A stretch of 64,000 nt of DNA from Rhynchonema sp. JSB1_4 (lineage: Eukaryota; Nematoda; Chromadorea; Monhysterida; Xyalidae): contig JASAMV010006671.1 in the NCBI GenBank assembly GCA_030248065.1, positions 1-64,000 of the forward strand, written 5' to 3'. Every line of letters starts with the position of its first letter. Position 1 is the first letter of the stretch. Both the position numbers and the translations under genes were made by a program. The notes under the pieces were generated by a model. The model worked only from the letters and a program-made list of their open reading frames with translations. It ran no database searches and had not been told where the DNA came from. Of this stretch, positions 1-11,062 are shown piece after piece.

Positions 1-720
1 CTCTGAAAATTGCATTGTGTGGTGTCATGATCTCAATAGCAGGGGAGGAAAAAATGAGTTGATCCATCTAAACTCCAGTTGCTCTATACTAGACAGATAG
101 AGTTTTAGTAAAAATATACGTTGGTAGATATACCACACCATCCGTTTTTGCCGTACAGTTATTCAATTGAATTGGCCTGGCCTTGCGTGGCTCCAGTAGT
201 CGGCCAACCAAGCGTTATGAAATGACTATTGATAATTTCATTTCCAGCCCCACAGACATAGTCGTGGCGTGGCGGACCGCGCGTGGCTTGTGGGATCACA
301 AAGGGTATACATGTCAGAAAAATGAACTACTCGGTTAACTGTGTCCTTCAGTTTGGTATTCAAGATTGACGGTCTATCCTTGGTATGATGGCCTCACCAG
401 AATGGTCGTATATACTACGTATGTATGCAGGTGATGTTTCAGACCAGCGTATCACTTAAAACAATGAAAACATAGGCCAAACTGATGTTTCATCGGTGGG
501 GTGACCTGCTAACCGAACCACTCCAAGACGCGACAGGGTTGGACCATTCGTAGTATCAAAGTCCATCGTGACATCGAATCCAAGAAACCGGAAAAATATT
601 TACATAACTTCATGTCTGACTACCGTTGTCTGTGGCTGGATGCTCTTTGGATATTAATTATGTGAGCGAGAGCGCAAGGAAACTCCAGGGCACTTGACCT
701 GAGGGTGTGTCGAACGTTGC
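1..720. other. No gene recognised
   Basis: I see no convincing exon, RNA gene or repeat structure in this stretch. The octamer ATGTTTCA occurs here at 434-441 and near 487, as it does often through the window. Confidence 0.4.
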
Positions 721-1802
721 TTAAAGTGACTCTACAATTGATCGTTGACCGCGTTTGTTTGCAGTCCTTTTTTCAGAAAATGAAGACTAGGTATCAGAAA
801 CCCAGATTTAGGAAATAGATTTTCAAGTCGTTGCTTTGTGATGTTTCACGGAGCCGACACATTTTTACAGGAGGAGAAAAAATGAAAAAAGTTTCAGGCG
901 GGCCTGTGCGAAACAAAAGGTAATCCAATAGAAGATATTTTCAGCGTTTTATACTCAGACGTTTTTCTGTTAAACGAGATATAAAGCATTGTGCGAAACG
1001 CCATGTCTGATAAATAATAAACGAAACACTCCAAAAAATCAAGCCTTTTTAAAGCACCCTTTTACTCTAGCATAATTTTAAGCATCTGTGGTGAATGAAA
1101 TAAGTTGTCAATTAGAAATAAAAATCGTCTAATTATCTAGTATTCATGATGTGCTTTTCGTTTTTCAAAACCCTACACAGCTCACACAATGTTTACCACA
1201 ACATGCGCAAGGCACCCATTCCCACAGCGCACACACACAAAGCTGAAACATTATCCCCGGCCGGCTGTGTGTTGTCGTTGTGTGTGCGCTGTGCGTGGTC
1301 TGAATGGCTGCCTTGCGCATGTTGTGGTAAACATTGTGTGAGCAGTGTAGGGTTTTGAAAAACGAAAAGCACATCATGAATACTAGATAATTAGACGATT
1401 TTTATTTCTAATTGACAACTTATTTCATTCACCACAGATGCTTAAAATTATGCTACAGTAAAAGGATGCTTCAAAAAGGCTTGATTTTTTGGAGTGTTTC
1501 GTTTATTATTTATCACACATGGCGTTTCGCACAATGCTTTATATCTCGTTTAACAGAAAAACGTCTGAGTATAAAACGCTGAAAATATCTTCTATTGGAT
1601 TACCTTATGTTTCGCACAGGCCCGCCTCAAACTTTTTTCATTTTTTCTCCTCTTGTAAAAATGTGTGGGCTCCGTGAAACATCACAAAGCAACGACTTGA
1701 AAATATATTTCCTAAATCTGGGTTTCTGATACCTAGTCTTCATTTTCTGAAAAAATGACTGCAAACAAACGCGGTCAACGATCAATTGTAGAGTCACTTT
1801 AA
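721..1802. repeat. Near-perfect 1.08-kb palindrome (foldback element)
   Basis: The two halves are reverse complements of each other almost to the centre near 1,262. The outer ends read TTAAAGTGACTC on the left and GAGTCACTTTAA on the right, so the element is bounded by TTAA on both sides. Only about 100 bp at the centre is poorly matched. The same 70-residue reading frame appears on both strands near the centre; that is a consequence of the symmetry and not evidence of a gene. TTAA could be a target duplication (piggyBac-like) or simply part of the terminal repeat. No transposase is encoded. Confidence 0.85.
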
Positions 1803-3053
1803 CACCTCATTTTGTGTGGAAATGAACTACAGCACTGTGATGATATGGTATTGTTTTAAAAAAAACCGCGTCTTAATCGCGAAAATTCGAGAGGGTTGCT
1901 TTCTAAGTATAATCATGTAACACAATCAATCTGAACGAGACATGAAGCTGGTAGGAATTTTGTGCCGATGTTCACGAAATTTTTGCTGCCAACTGAAAAC
2001 GAACTTTTTGGTTATAGCTTTTGGTTTCGTTAGTTTTTGGAAAAAGCTTTTGTGAAATGAACTTGAGTGAAAGCTGACGGCTAATTCATTCTTTGTATTA
2101 CTGAGTTTGCACATGACATGAGCTGACAAAAAGACAGCAGAGCAGATGGCTCGCATTTCCACATGCAGAGTTTGACAGGACATGATGCCAGAGTACATGC
2201 ACTAAAATGTTCCGAATTCCGGTACCCACCCGGAAACAGGAAACATCATGGAACAATAACTCGAAAATGTTACTGCGTGTCTCCATAAACAACAAAAAAA
2301 CGAGGGAAACACATAAAACGCGCCAGCCAATGCGGTTGGAATTGTCATGGCAGACGCTGTGAATAGTTTTGTTGCCTCTCAACTCTCTGTTTTGAAAGGA
2401 ATTAGGAGCGTTGCCTGGCTGTGCATGTGCTCTCACACAAAGCATCAGCAACGCAACAAGCTTTTTTCGAAAATGAAAAACCCGGAGAGAAGTGCGTGAA
2501 AATGAAACAAAAGAGCTCAAATGAGCTGCTCGCTCTTCAGCTTTTGAATGCAACACCTGGGGCTTAACAGGTTCTTGCAAGCATTAACGCGAAATTAGTA
2601 GCTTAACACGAAACATGAAGCAGAAGATTTTTTGCGACCAAGTGAACGGCATGCTTGTTGATGAAAGCAGGCTCGATCACAGCAAACAGAAAGAAGAATT
2701 TTCGAACACAGGGAGTGAAATCGGACCGGGCCGTTTTAAAAAAATTTCAATTAGCAGAACCGAAGGATTCATTCATTACATCACACACGAACAGCGACAC
2801 ATTATGAAGTATTCGCACCCAAAACATTGAAGCTAATAATATTCACCTAGCGTTGTGTCGACATAATCAATATTCTTAAGACCGTATAATTTAAGTTTAT
2901 TCTGAAGCTAACCAGATCAGCCATGTTTATCCAAGTGAGGCCAATTTCAAATGCAAAAACGCAAGCATCCTAGCAGAAGATACACCACAGACAAAAACTG
3001 CGAAAAATTACGCAGATTATCTCCATGAATTAATAATCAGAGGTGTTGACCCC
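1803..3053. other. No gene recognised
   Basis: An open frame of 160 codons lies at 2,098-2,580 (- strand), but its composition is unlike a folded protein and no family is recognisable. I see no splice-consistent exon chain. Confidence 0.35.
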
Positions 3054-3672
3054 AGGACCGCATTCTCAATGCAAGCGGATTAGCGGGCCAGCTTGTTTTC
3101 ACACCCACAAACCCGCTAATCCGCTAAATGCGTGCTCTTCACAATGCAAAGCGGATTAGCGGGTTAGCGGATTAGCGTGCACGCTAACCCGCTTTTCGCG
3201 ATAAGAACCGGTTCTATTTTTTGCGGATTAGGGCAATGGGTCTTCAGAAATGTTTATTTTACTTTGAAAATGGTACCAGAGTGCAAAATAGGCTTATACA
3301 CGGGTAATTCAACATGCTGCGTTCATTGGAAGTATCTTTATTCAATTTTATTGCTTGGGAAACAGCTCTTTTTGACGTCCATCCGTGATTAATGTGTGTT
3401 GAACACTATCTTATTCCGAAAAGAAAACTATTTTGAAATCAAACAATAGAGTGAAATGAATGGTGATTACCTTCGCAAATGAAAAGTCAAACAGCGCTCA
3501 TTGTGAAGACAAACGCGTTTGGCGGATTAGCGGGTCAGCGGATTAACGTGCGCCGATCAGCAGACCCGCTAATCCGCTTTGTCAAATTTCCATTGTGAAT
3601 GCAAAAGCGTGCGTAGAAAGCAACCCCGCTAACTAGATAACCCGCTAATCCGCTGCATTGTGAATTCGGCCT
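3054..3672. repeat. Foldback element, AGGCCG-ended, word AGCGGATTAGCGGG
   Basis: The left end reads AGGACCGCATTCTCAATGCA. The right end is its near reverse complement and finishes in CGGCCT. Just inside both ends is an array of the word AGCGGATTAGCGGG and its reverse complement, spaced irregularly. The 400-bp interior is AT-rich and non-coding. A second member with the same ends and word lies at 52,486-53,172. This is a non-autonomous DNA transposon by structure. No clear target duplication was found. Confidence 0.8.
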
Positions 3673-5541
3673 AAATGCATCCTACACATTAATGTAGCTC
3701 GTCTGCAGGAAAGAACTGGGAAGATGAAAACAACCGCACGAATTAATGTGTGTCCAGCTGGCTGATGCGTCGCACAAGAGTGTCTGCTTGCGAAAGTTTT
3801 TGCTCTACCTATACCACGGGCGCCGATGTACCTACATACATACATACACCACGACTACCACCACGCCCTAGCCACCCTACGATGATAGACAATGTCTGGG
3901 TGTTGAATATGAAGCATCAGCGATTCACGTTCGTGCCGGTGCACCTAGCGGCCTGTTGAAAGAATTTGTTATTGTTTCACAAAACCTCGACAGACCTACA
4001 TACTGTATACATTTTTCTTCATTCCAGAAACCAACCTATAATAATAGCAACGCTAGGCCGTGTGGGACATAACCCACATGTACCGTGCACATAAAGATTT
4101 GAAAAATAGCAAAGTGCCCCATTGTAGAAGGCAAGTGATATCATTCAAAAAGCATGTGCGCTGTCTATCCACAACTTAAGCTTCAATGTACACAAGTTGA
4201 ATAAGGCTCAACATGACACTCTTTATCTCTAGGCTTGGCTTTTTAGCAACACCAAGCGGACGCAAAAACATCCGTCACTGCTATTTGCACAAAACTGACC
4301 AAAAATTTCCTGTTATGGAGTTAAAAAGCGATAAGTTCTAATTTAGACTTGACAGCATAAAATAATAAAAAATAAGTAAAACGAGAGAATAAAAAATCTC
4401 TCGTTTTGAACAGGAATATGTGTACAGTACATGTGTCTTGTGTTTGACTTTCAAACTGCGGCTAACAGAATGCCTTTAGAATAACGCGGTTAAAACGGTA
4501 AAAGAGCGCTTAAACAGCAAACGAGTACGTTTGGGAAACAAACGCCAGCGGAAAGCAAGCTTTGTGCACGTACCATACGAGGTACTGTATGTACTTTGTT
4601 GTAAAAACAAGTAGCACATAGTAAACTTTTACGCTTTAGCTTGTCTTGTTCCTGAGCAAAGTTTAACCGCTTGTCTGTGTTTTCGCCCACACATCTCAAA
4701 ACTGTCTAAGGCTGGCCTCCGTATTGGGTGCTCTGGAAGTATAAATCACGTTAACAAACACAAAGGTACCTACCTCAGTCTGGAACGAACATGACATCTT
4801 AAACCCAATAGAATTCAAGCTGTGCGCGCGTCTTTTCAAAAAGATTCTTTAACCAAGAGAAGGGATCTTTGGGCCAGCGAGAGCGGCGGTCGAACTCCTA
4901 GAACAAGAACAAGCAGCGTAGGATGCAGTTAGCCTAAAGCCAAGCCAAAGTGGAGAAATGAGCATAGTGTACATATGTATATTTAGCATCGGAAGTGGTT
5001 TGGGGTTCAGACAAAAATTAACGGCTCTCGTGCGTATGTAAGTGGCAATCAAGATTTTGTACTAAAAGTTGTTCATGAGAGAGTCAATTTTTTCATCAGA
5101 TCTGTGGGGGTGCGGTCTGCTATAATAGGCTATCCTAGCATCGTAAATAAAAAATTGAAGCAACTTTGAGGAAATTCCCCATCATTACACGCATACGAGC
5201 ATGACATCATAATGTGTGGACACCAAAGTCCACGTGATCGCGCGTGTGTTATCCTCCATAACGTGTGAATGGTGTCAGCAAACAACGCAGAAAGAGCTCA
5301 CCACAATCTTGTATTCCTACGTATTTGCTCTCAGTGTGTCAGAACGAGCATAGCTCGCAAAATTTTAATCCCCGGCAAAATCGTAGGTATTAAATTAGCA
5401 ATAAGGTTCTTACTATCGTCCACGTGTACATCTCCGAGAAAGCATCGTGTAACCAGTGGCGGATTTTTGCTCTTCCGCGATTGACTTGTCAACTGCGAGC
5501 CCCACAGGACAGTTTTTGTATGTAGTATAGTCCAACCAGCA
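3673..5541. other. No gene recognised
   Basis: AT-rich DNA with no supported exon chain. A small perfect hairpin with stem AAAACGAGAGA lies at about 4,379-4,408. The rest shows nothing I can name. Confidence 0.35.
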
Positions 5542-5869
5542 GCTCATGAGACGACTCTTTGTAAAGCTTGCTTGGCCAGATTCAAAAATGGGCTGGTTGC
5601 ACGGGTTTTCGCAAACAAAAGAAAGAGATTGGGCCGAGAGACATGATGACAAGTTCCAGCTGGCTGACCTCAATTTGTTGCGTGCTTACGCGAACAGCGG
5701 CGTCGTTCAACACACAAATGTTTTGGGAGTCAAAAGGGAATTTACGCACCGAGGTGGAGAGCGTGTTTTTAACAAATACATGCGTTTCTCTTTCTTTCAT
5801 TTCCGAAATACGTGGAACCGGAACATTATTGGATCATTCAAGTCAACTGCAAAATAAGTCGTCTCATGA
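5542..5869. repeat. Small foldback element
   Basis: The ends CTCATGAGACGACT and AGTCGTCTCATGAG are perfect inverted repeats about 330 bp apart. Overlapping open frames of about 100 codons exist inside on both strands, but neither resembles a known protein, so I treat them as chance. A TIR-bearing MITE is likely; I could not identify a target duplication. Confidence 0.5.
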
Positions 5870-6792
5870 GTTCGTGGCTGGACTATACCCGATACCCGAT
5901 AGTGTATACCCGATAGGCGCCGTGACTGCTTTTTTGTAATCGGTATGTCTTTACGTCGGTAGTACGACCAGCCCTGCAGTTCACTGGCAAAGCGAAAAAA
6001 TCTTATTGTGCGACGGTTCAGTCCCGGGTACAGCGCACAGGTTCAGGCCCGGCTGGAGCCTAAGCCAAGCCTATAAATGGGTCAAATATGCTGGGCCTGA
6101 ATCGGCCGGGCCTGACAAACTGGGCCTGAAAAGGTCGGGTCTGAACTTCCGGGCGTGAAAGGTCGCGGAACAGAAAAAATCCTTTCACTGGTTAGGCTAC
6201 TTTGCTGGTTATAACTACTATACGTATGCAACTATAGGAACGTGACTTGTGGCTCGTCTGGCATGTGAAATATTAGTCAAATTAAGCCTGCACATGAAAC
6301 TGTCGATAAACATGAGATTTTGAGAAATCGCATTCAAAATCACACAAACAATTTTGCAGTAAATGATCAGATGAGAAAGGGTCACGTGAAAAATACAACG
6401 TGTTATTATCAGCTCCAAAGCTTCGTTTGTAATGCGATCGAATGAAGCTTTTTAAAGCGGTCATGGCGCTTTATTGGGGGCCACTCTTGTCGCCCTAGAC
6501 ATACAAATGTGAAATGTCAGTCCCGCAAGTGCAAGCCGAGATATGTAAAGCCTGTCAAATTTCGAAAATGAATTTGCTTCGAAGCTGAAGAATGCATTAA
6601 AAATGAGGCCACAAAGTTAGAGATAAAAGAATAGGTTCAGTTAACATAGGGCCAAAGCTTTTGGTACATATACAACACAGGTATAATGCGTAGGTCAGGC
6701 TTAATTGGATTGCGTTTGCGTATGCCTCATCGGAATCTTCCACGTTAGAATTTCTGGGTAGACGCAGTGTCGACTTGCGACCACCAAACAAT

Positions 6793-6862
6793 GCTCCTGA
6801 GAGGACTCGAACCTCCGACCTCCCAACCGGTCAGGCGCTCTATCCAACTGAGCTACAGGAAC
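6793..6862 (-). pseudogene. tRNA-like gene, anticodon arm degenerate
   Basis: Read on the - strand, the 70-nt sequence has a full 7-bp acceptor stem (GTTCCTG with CAGGAGC, one G-T pair). It has a perfect 4-bp D stem (GCTC/GAGC) with box A TAGCTCAGTTGG, and a T arm with box B GGTTCGAGTCC. The anticodon arm is abnormal. Only three of five stem pairs form, U33 is missing in the natural register, and the variable region is about 2 nt, as if about 3 nt were lost. No isotype can be assigned. It may be a tRNA pseudogene or a tRNA-derived SINE head; the internal polymerase III promoter boxes are intact. Confidence 0.65.
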
Positions 6863-7138
6863 GAGCTCAGTGGCCGCACAACCACATCATAAACCGAACG
6901 ATACGCAGCGCGCACACACAATTCTCACCTCGTATAACGTTACGCTGCAGGGACAAAGCCACATAAGCACAGCGTATAATATTCTCGGGCTCGTAATACG
7001 CGGTGTGTGTGTCTCGCCAGACCACACCAGCGTGGAACTTTGCAGCGCCCCATTATTCTCAAAGTACTCGGTATACCAATACACAGAACCACGTAAGGTA
7101 CAGTACCATCATGTCTATGTGTCTACCACCATTCTGTC

Positions 7139-7300
7139 TATGGGTGATATTTTCGAAACGGTGTAAAGGTGAGTTGGGAAAAAAGTCTGTAAAAACTCAA
7201 ACGGAAGCTTGGGGGGATAAGTAATATGAAACATTGCCTGCTGTTAACGTGGAATGTTTATGCCCCACACCAAAATTCATCTTTACACCGACCTACCACC
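7139..7300. repeat. Diverged copy of the 25.67-kb foldback family
   Basis: The left end, TGGGTGATATTTTCGAAACG followed by GTGTAAAGGT, matches the end of the element at 25,666-25,898. The interior shares the GAAACATT...AATGTTT symmetry around 7,230-7,260. The right end is eroded. Confidence 0.55.
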
Positions 7301-8782
7301 CCAACCCCACCAAAACACAAAAAAAACCCTACACCCACACTGTCTATTTGTCAAAAATAAGCGCTCTCAGAAGACCTACGGTAAATATACATACAGTGCG
7401 AAATGACCAAATAGCGCATAGAATGTTCACATCTTTGACACGCGTGCACTTGACTGAGGGCGGCACGCGGTGGCGCGCGTTGAAATCACGAACAAACATG
7501 GACGAAGGAAAAAAGAAAAGACGCACGAAATATTTTCTAAGTATTTCACCTCGAAAAGTCGACTGATCGCTCGATTCTGCGGGATGACAGGCGGGGGGCG
7601 TCGTGGACCCGACATTATGTCAACACTATAGGGGCGCGCTCGACTTGGTTGATCGGAAATGGCTGAAAATGTTGACAACTTTCAATGGAAACTTCCTGGA
7701 CAAGGCTGCACAACTGTACTATAGTATATACTGTAGCTTACGCGATACTGTAGCTTAATGTACACGATCGGAATACGGTGTGTTCGGTCGCTTGCTGTTG
7801 AAAGAAACGGTTACTTGTTCATTTAATACGGTTCCACAGACGAGTTGAAATGACTGACTACATCAGAACGTCACTGAAAAGATGGCAGACTGTGCGTTTG
7901 GCGCATTCCCAGTGGTGGGACGGAGCCTACTGAGTTGCTCACCGATGAGTGATGAACGCGTTTGGACGTTCATTCTCTCAAACTGGAACTTTTTCAAAGG
8001 AAGTGTAAAGCAGTTGATCACTGTATGAAGTTAAAGAATGGAAACGCATCTGTCACTCACCAACTATGACGCGATAATCACCTCGTTATCATGTTCATAA
8101 ACAAAATTAATCAACCGTGATTTATATGAATGAATGATTTTCATTTATGAATGACTTGCTATTGACAAAGGCACAAGATATACAGTACATATGTACCTAT
8201 ACCAGGTGTGTAGTAAAATGCACTCTGGGTGCTGTTTTGTGGACATGCTTTGCACAAAAGATGATTGTAACGCGGTTCACGTATGTACGGTACTGTATGT
8301 TGTTGATGTATACTTGATGTACCTATTGTAGGGCAATCACTATGTAGATGCTTTGAAATGAAGTACAGTATGTTAGGTGAAGTGTAAGAGAAGTACAAAT
8401 TTTACTTACTACCCCAAACTGTAACTCGATCAAAATGCTGCGTCACCTCCCTGAAATAATAAGCTTGGAATTTTCCCAGCCACTGAACACGAGACCAGTC
8501 CTCCAGCACCGAAGCTTCTCACGTTCAAGTCAAGCTAACGATATCATTCAAAGATTATGATGTCAGTCTCTTGTTATTATCATGGACGTACATACATAGG
8601 TAACATTTCCACTCAGAACTAATGCTTATTCAACGATGCAGCAAAAAGACGAGCCAATAGTTAATAGAGATGCTGGAGCTTAATGAATTTCTGGCGAGTG
8701 TAAAAATTCGCCGGAAGTTCAAACACACAGGTGTTAGTTTATGTTTGTGACACATAACACGCATGCAGTTCTTGAAGGAAAC

Positions 8783-9834
8783 TTAGGAAATGGGTATACA
8801 TTGTGGCTTATTGAATTTAGAAATTACTGTTGGTTGCAGGCCCGGTGTGCTGTGCAAGGGTCGCATCAACTTGGCATTCACGACGCCTACGGATCGACTA
8901 CGACACCACCTAGCTGGCCTAAGGCGAATTCCTGTAAGTGTCAAGTGACGCCTATACTTATGCCCCAGGCATGCGTTGCATGTACATATACGTATGTACA
9001 TATGTAGTTGTAGTCGTATATTTGTTGCTTTCAAGCGCGATACGACCGAATGCACCAGGACTCCCAACTTCAATGAACCGCAATTGTTGCAAGATTTGTC
9101 CGTTTCAATCCCGTTTTCACAGACAGGCAGTGTGGTGCACCAGAACATCGTCAGTGCGACGGCACAAGCTGGCTCGGATTAGCGTTAGGTATACGTTAGA
9201 AATAAACTTCAATGAACAATACAAGTCAATATAATACCTGTTTGTTGCAGCGCGGGTCTGACGGGTTGTCTTTGGACGGGCTTCTGTCTTCGCATTGCAA
9301 ACTTCGGCACCGGGGCCTGCCGTTTTACTCCGTCCGCACCCGTAATTAAGGGCGGCGGGGGCATGTGGGGCACGGCGGGTTTGAAGTATGAAGCTGGGTG
9401 TGGGACGCTAATGGCGCCATTTGAAACGAGTGATGATGTTTCATGACGTAGCATTGGAACTTCGTTTTCAGCTTGGTGGTGGTTGTTTGAGATCTGGAAG
9501 GATTATTTGTTTATTAATATTGAATTAACGCCGTCCACTTCCCCATTGGAGTTCCCCACAACCATCGAGATTTTGCACTGAACGAAACATGCTCTTGTAT
9601 TGCAAAAATCAACATTGTTAATCATGGTAAGTTACCCAACTGACAACATCCGTTGGTCGGTTTACCATTCGAAATAATAAACTTCCTTGCTGGTATTTTT
9701 ATAGAAGAGATAACAGGTGATTTTAATTTTTTCCCATCTCGCGCGCAACTTTTGTTATTAATATAATTGGGCAAATATACTATTCAATCGTAACAATTTA
9801 TGGCACTTCCCTTTTACGCTTTATTCACCCGCCG

Positions 9835-9868
<34 letters not shown>

Positions 9869-10324
9869 AAGACAGAAAAAGATTTTTTTTTATTCCCCCT
9901 TTGAAAAAAACCATTCGAAATAATAAACTTCCTTGCTGGTATATGTTATAGAGGGCATATAATTACATCAGATGGTAGGTAAATTCATAATAATGTATGT
10001 TTAACTGTAGACAGGAGCAATTGATTAGTTTGCTTTGGTTCCGGGAAGGCTATCTTTTATTGGAATACAAACCACTATCCGATCGCTTAACCAAACCAGT
10101 ATCAATCAATAAACCTTATGATTGTTGAGGATCGAATCAACATCAGCGTCGACCGCCGTTTCCTGATATTCATTCAGGTCACGAGCTGTGGTAGTGCCCC
10201 CGTTGAAGCTCGTGCTGAACGTACGCAACGCGCCGTTGTGATGCGGCTGGACTGCTGATGTTTCAATGAATAATGTTGAATGTTGCATAGCGTCTGGAAT
10301 TGATTTTGGAGATGACATGTACAA
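8783..10324 (-). CDS. Tentative three-exon gene, function unknown
   Basis: The proposed exons are 10324-10115, 9493-9238 and 8931-8783. All junctions have GT and AG, and the phases 0 and 1 join correctly into a protein of about 204 residues. The first exon begins MYMSSPKS (or MSSPKS) and is Ser/Thr/Asp-rich. The second is Pro-rich, with the run PHMPPPPLITG followed by a Lys/Arg/Gln-rich stretch. The third is Arg-rich. There is no signal peptide, no membrane segment and no domain I recognise. An overlapping + strand exon chain ending at about 9,181 is a possible alternative, so the strand is not certain. A 30-bp poly(A) run lies between exons 1 and 2 at about 9,837-9,866. Confidence 0.35.
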
Positions 10325-10935
10325 TATATGTAAGCGGCATATGTTGCCGGCAGATGCGTCAAAATGTCGTTAAATAACCTCACTATGTCGAATTCGGTGT
10401 GCAGAGGTTCATTAGAAAGCGGGTACACCACTTTGCGCACATAAATTTAAGTGTGGTCTGATGTCCTAATGAGTTACAAAGTACACAATAGGCACGCACG
10501 ACACGAGGTATAACCAATGTTATCATACCATCAAGGGGGGGATGATGCGATAGCGACAGTACCCATCCACAATACAAACTGAAAAAGATATGAAAAACGA
10601 AAGAAAAGCGCGACAAATTTACAGTTGGCCTTAATACGCATGAAATTAAATATCTTGCTACAGTGTATGGGAGCGTGAAATTGTTACACTCTTGGATAAA
10701 CATTGGGTGATCTTCATGATAACAACACTAATAGACCCTCTACTAGGTGTAGGTACAACGCAGAGAGAGAGACTAACAAAGCAAATCACGAATAAAATAA
10801 TGGACGTTTTGTTCAGTAAGAACGTCTGATGTTTATTTTCATGAACTTGACCGGGAGTAGTAGGTATTAGTATTATGTTATATCAATTTGTACATACACA
10901 GGATACGTTTTAATTGTAATAAAAAAAAAGAAAAA

Positions 10936-11062
10936 CCCCGCCCCCCCCTTCCCCCCGCCCCCCCCCCCCCCCTTCCCCCCCCTCGCCCTCCCCCCCCCCC
11001 CCCCCCCCCCCCCCCCGCCGGGCGGCCCGCCCCCCGCCCCCCCCCCCCCCCCCCCCCCCCCC
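10936..11062. repeat. 127-bp C-rich tract (G-rich on the - strand)
   Basis: The tract is almost uninterrupted C with a few T and G. It follows an A-rich run at 10,920-10,935, so purine and pyrimidine strands are strongly asymmetric. The - strand could form stacked G-quadruplexes. Length and exact composition may be affected by sequencing error, because homopolymers of this length are hard to read. Confidence 0.85.

Noticed and set aside
1146..1377. Two similar 70-codon frames on opposite strands
   Set aside because: They are the two arms of the 721-1802 palindrome read in opposite directions.
2098..2580. 160-codon - strand frame
   Set aside because: No recognisable domain, no coherent composition and no splice partners; its length is plausible by chance in 64 kb.
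8830..9181. + strand two-exon model ending QNIVSATAQAGSD
   Set aside because: It conflicts with a phase-consistent - strand model and its last exon contains the dispersed GGTGCACCAG motif; neither strand is proven.
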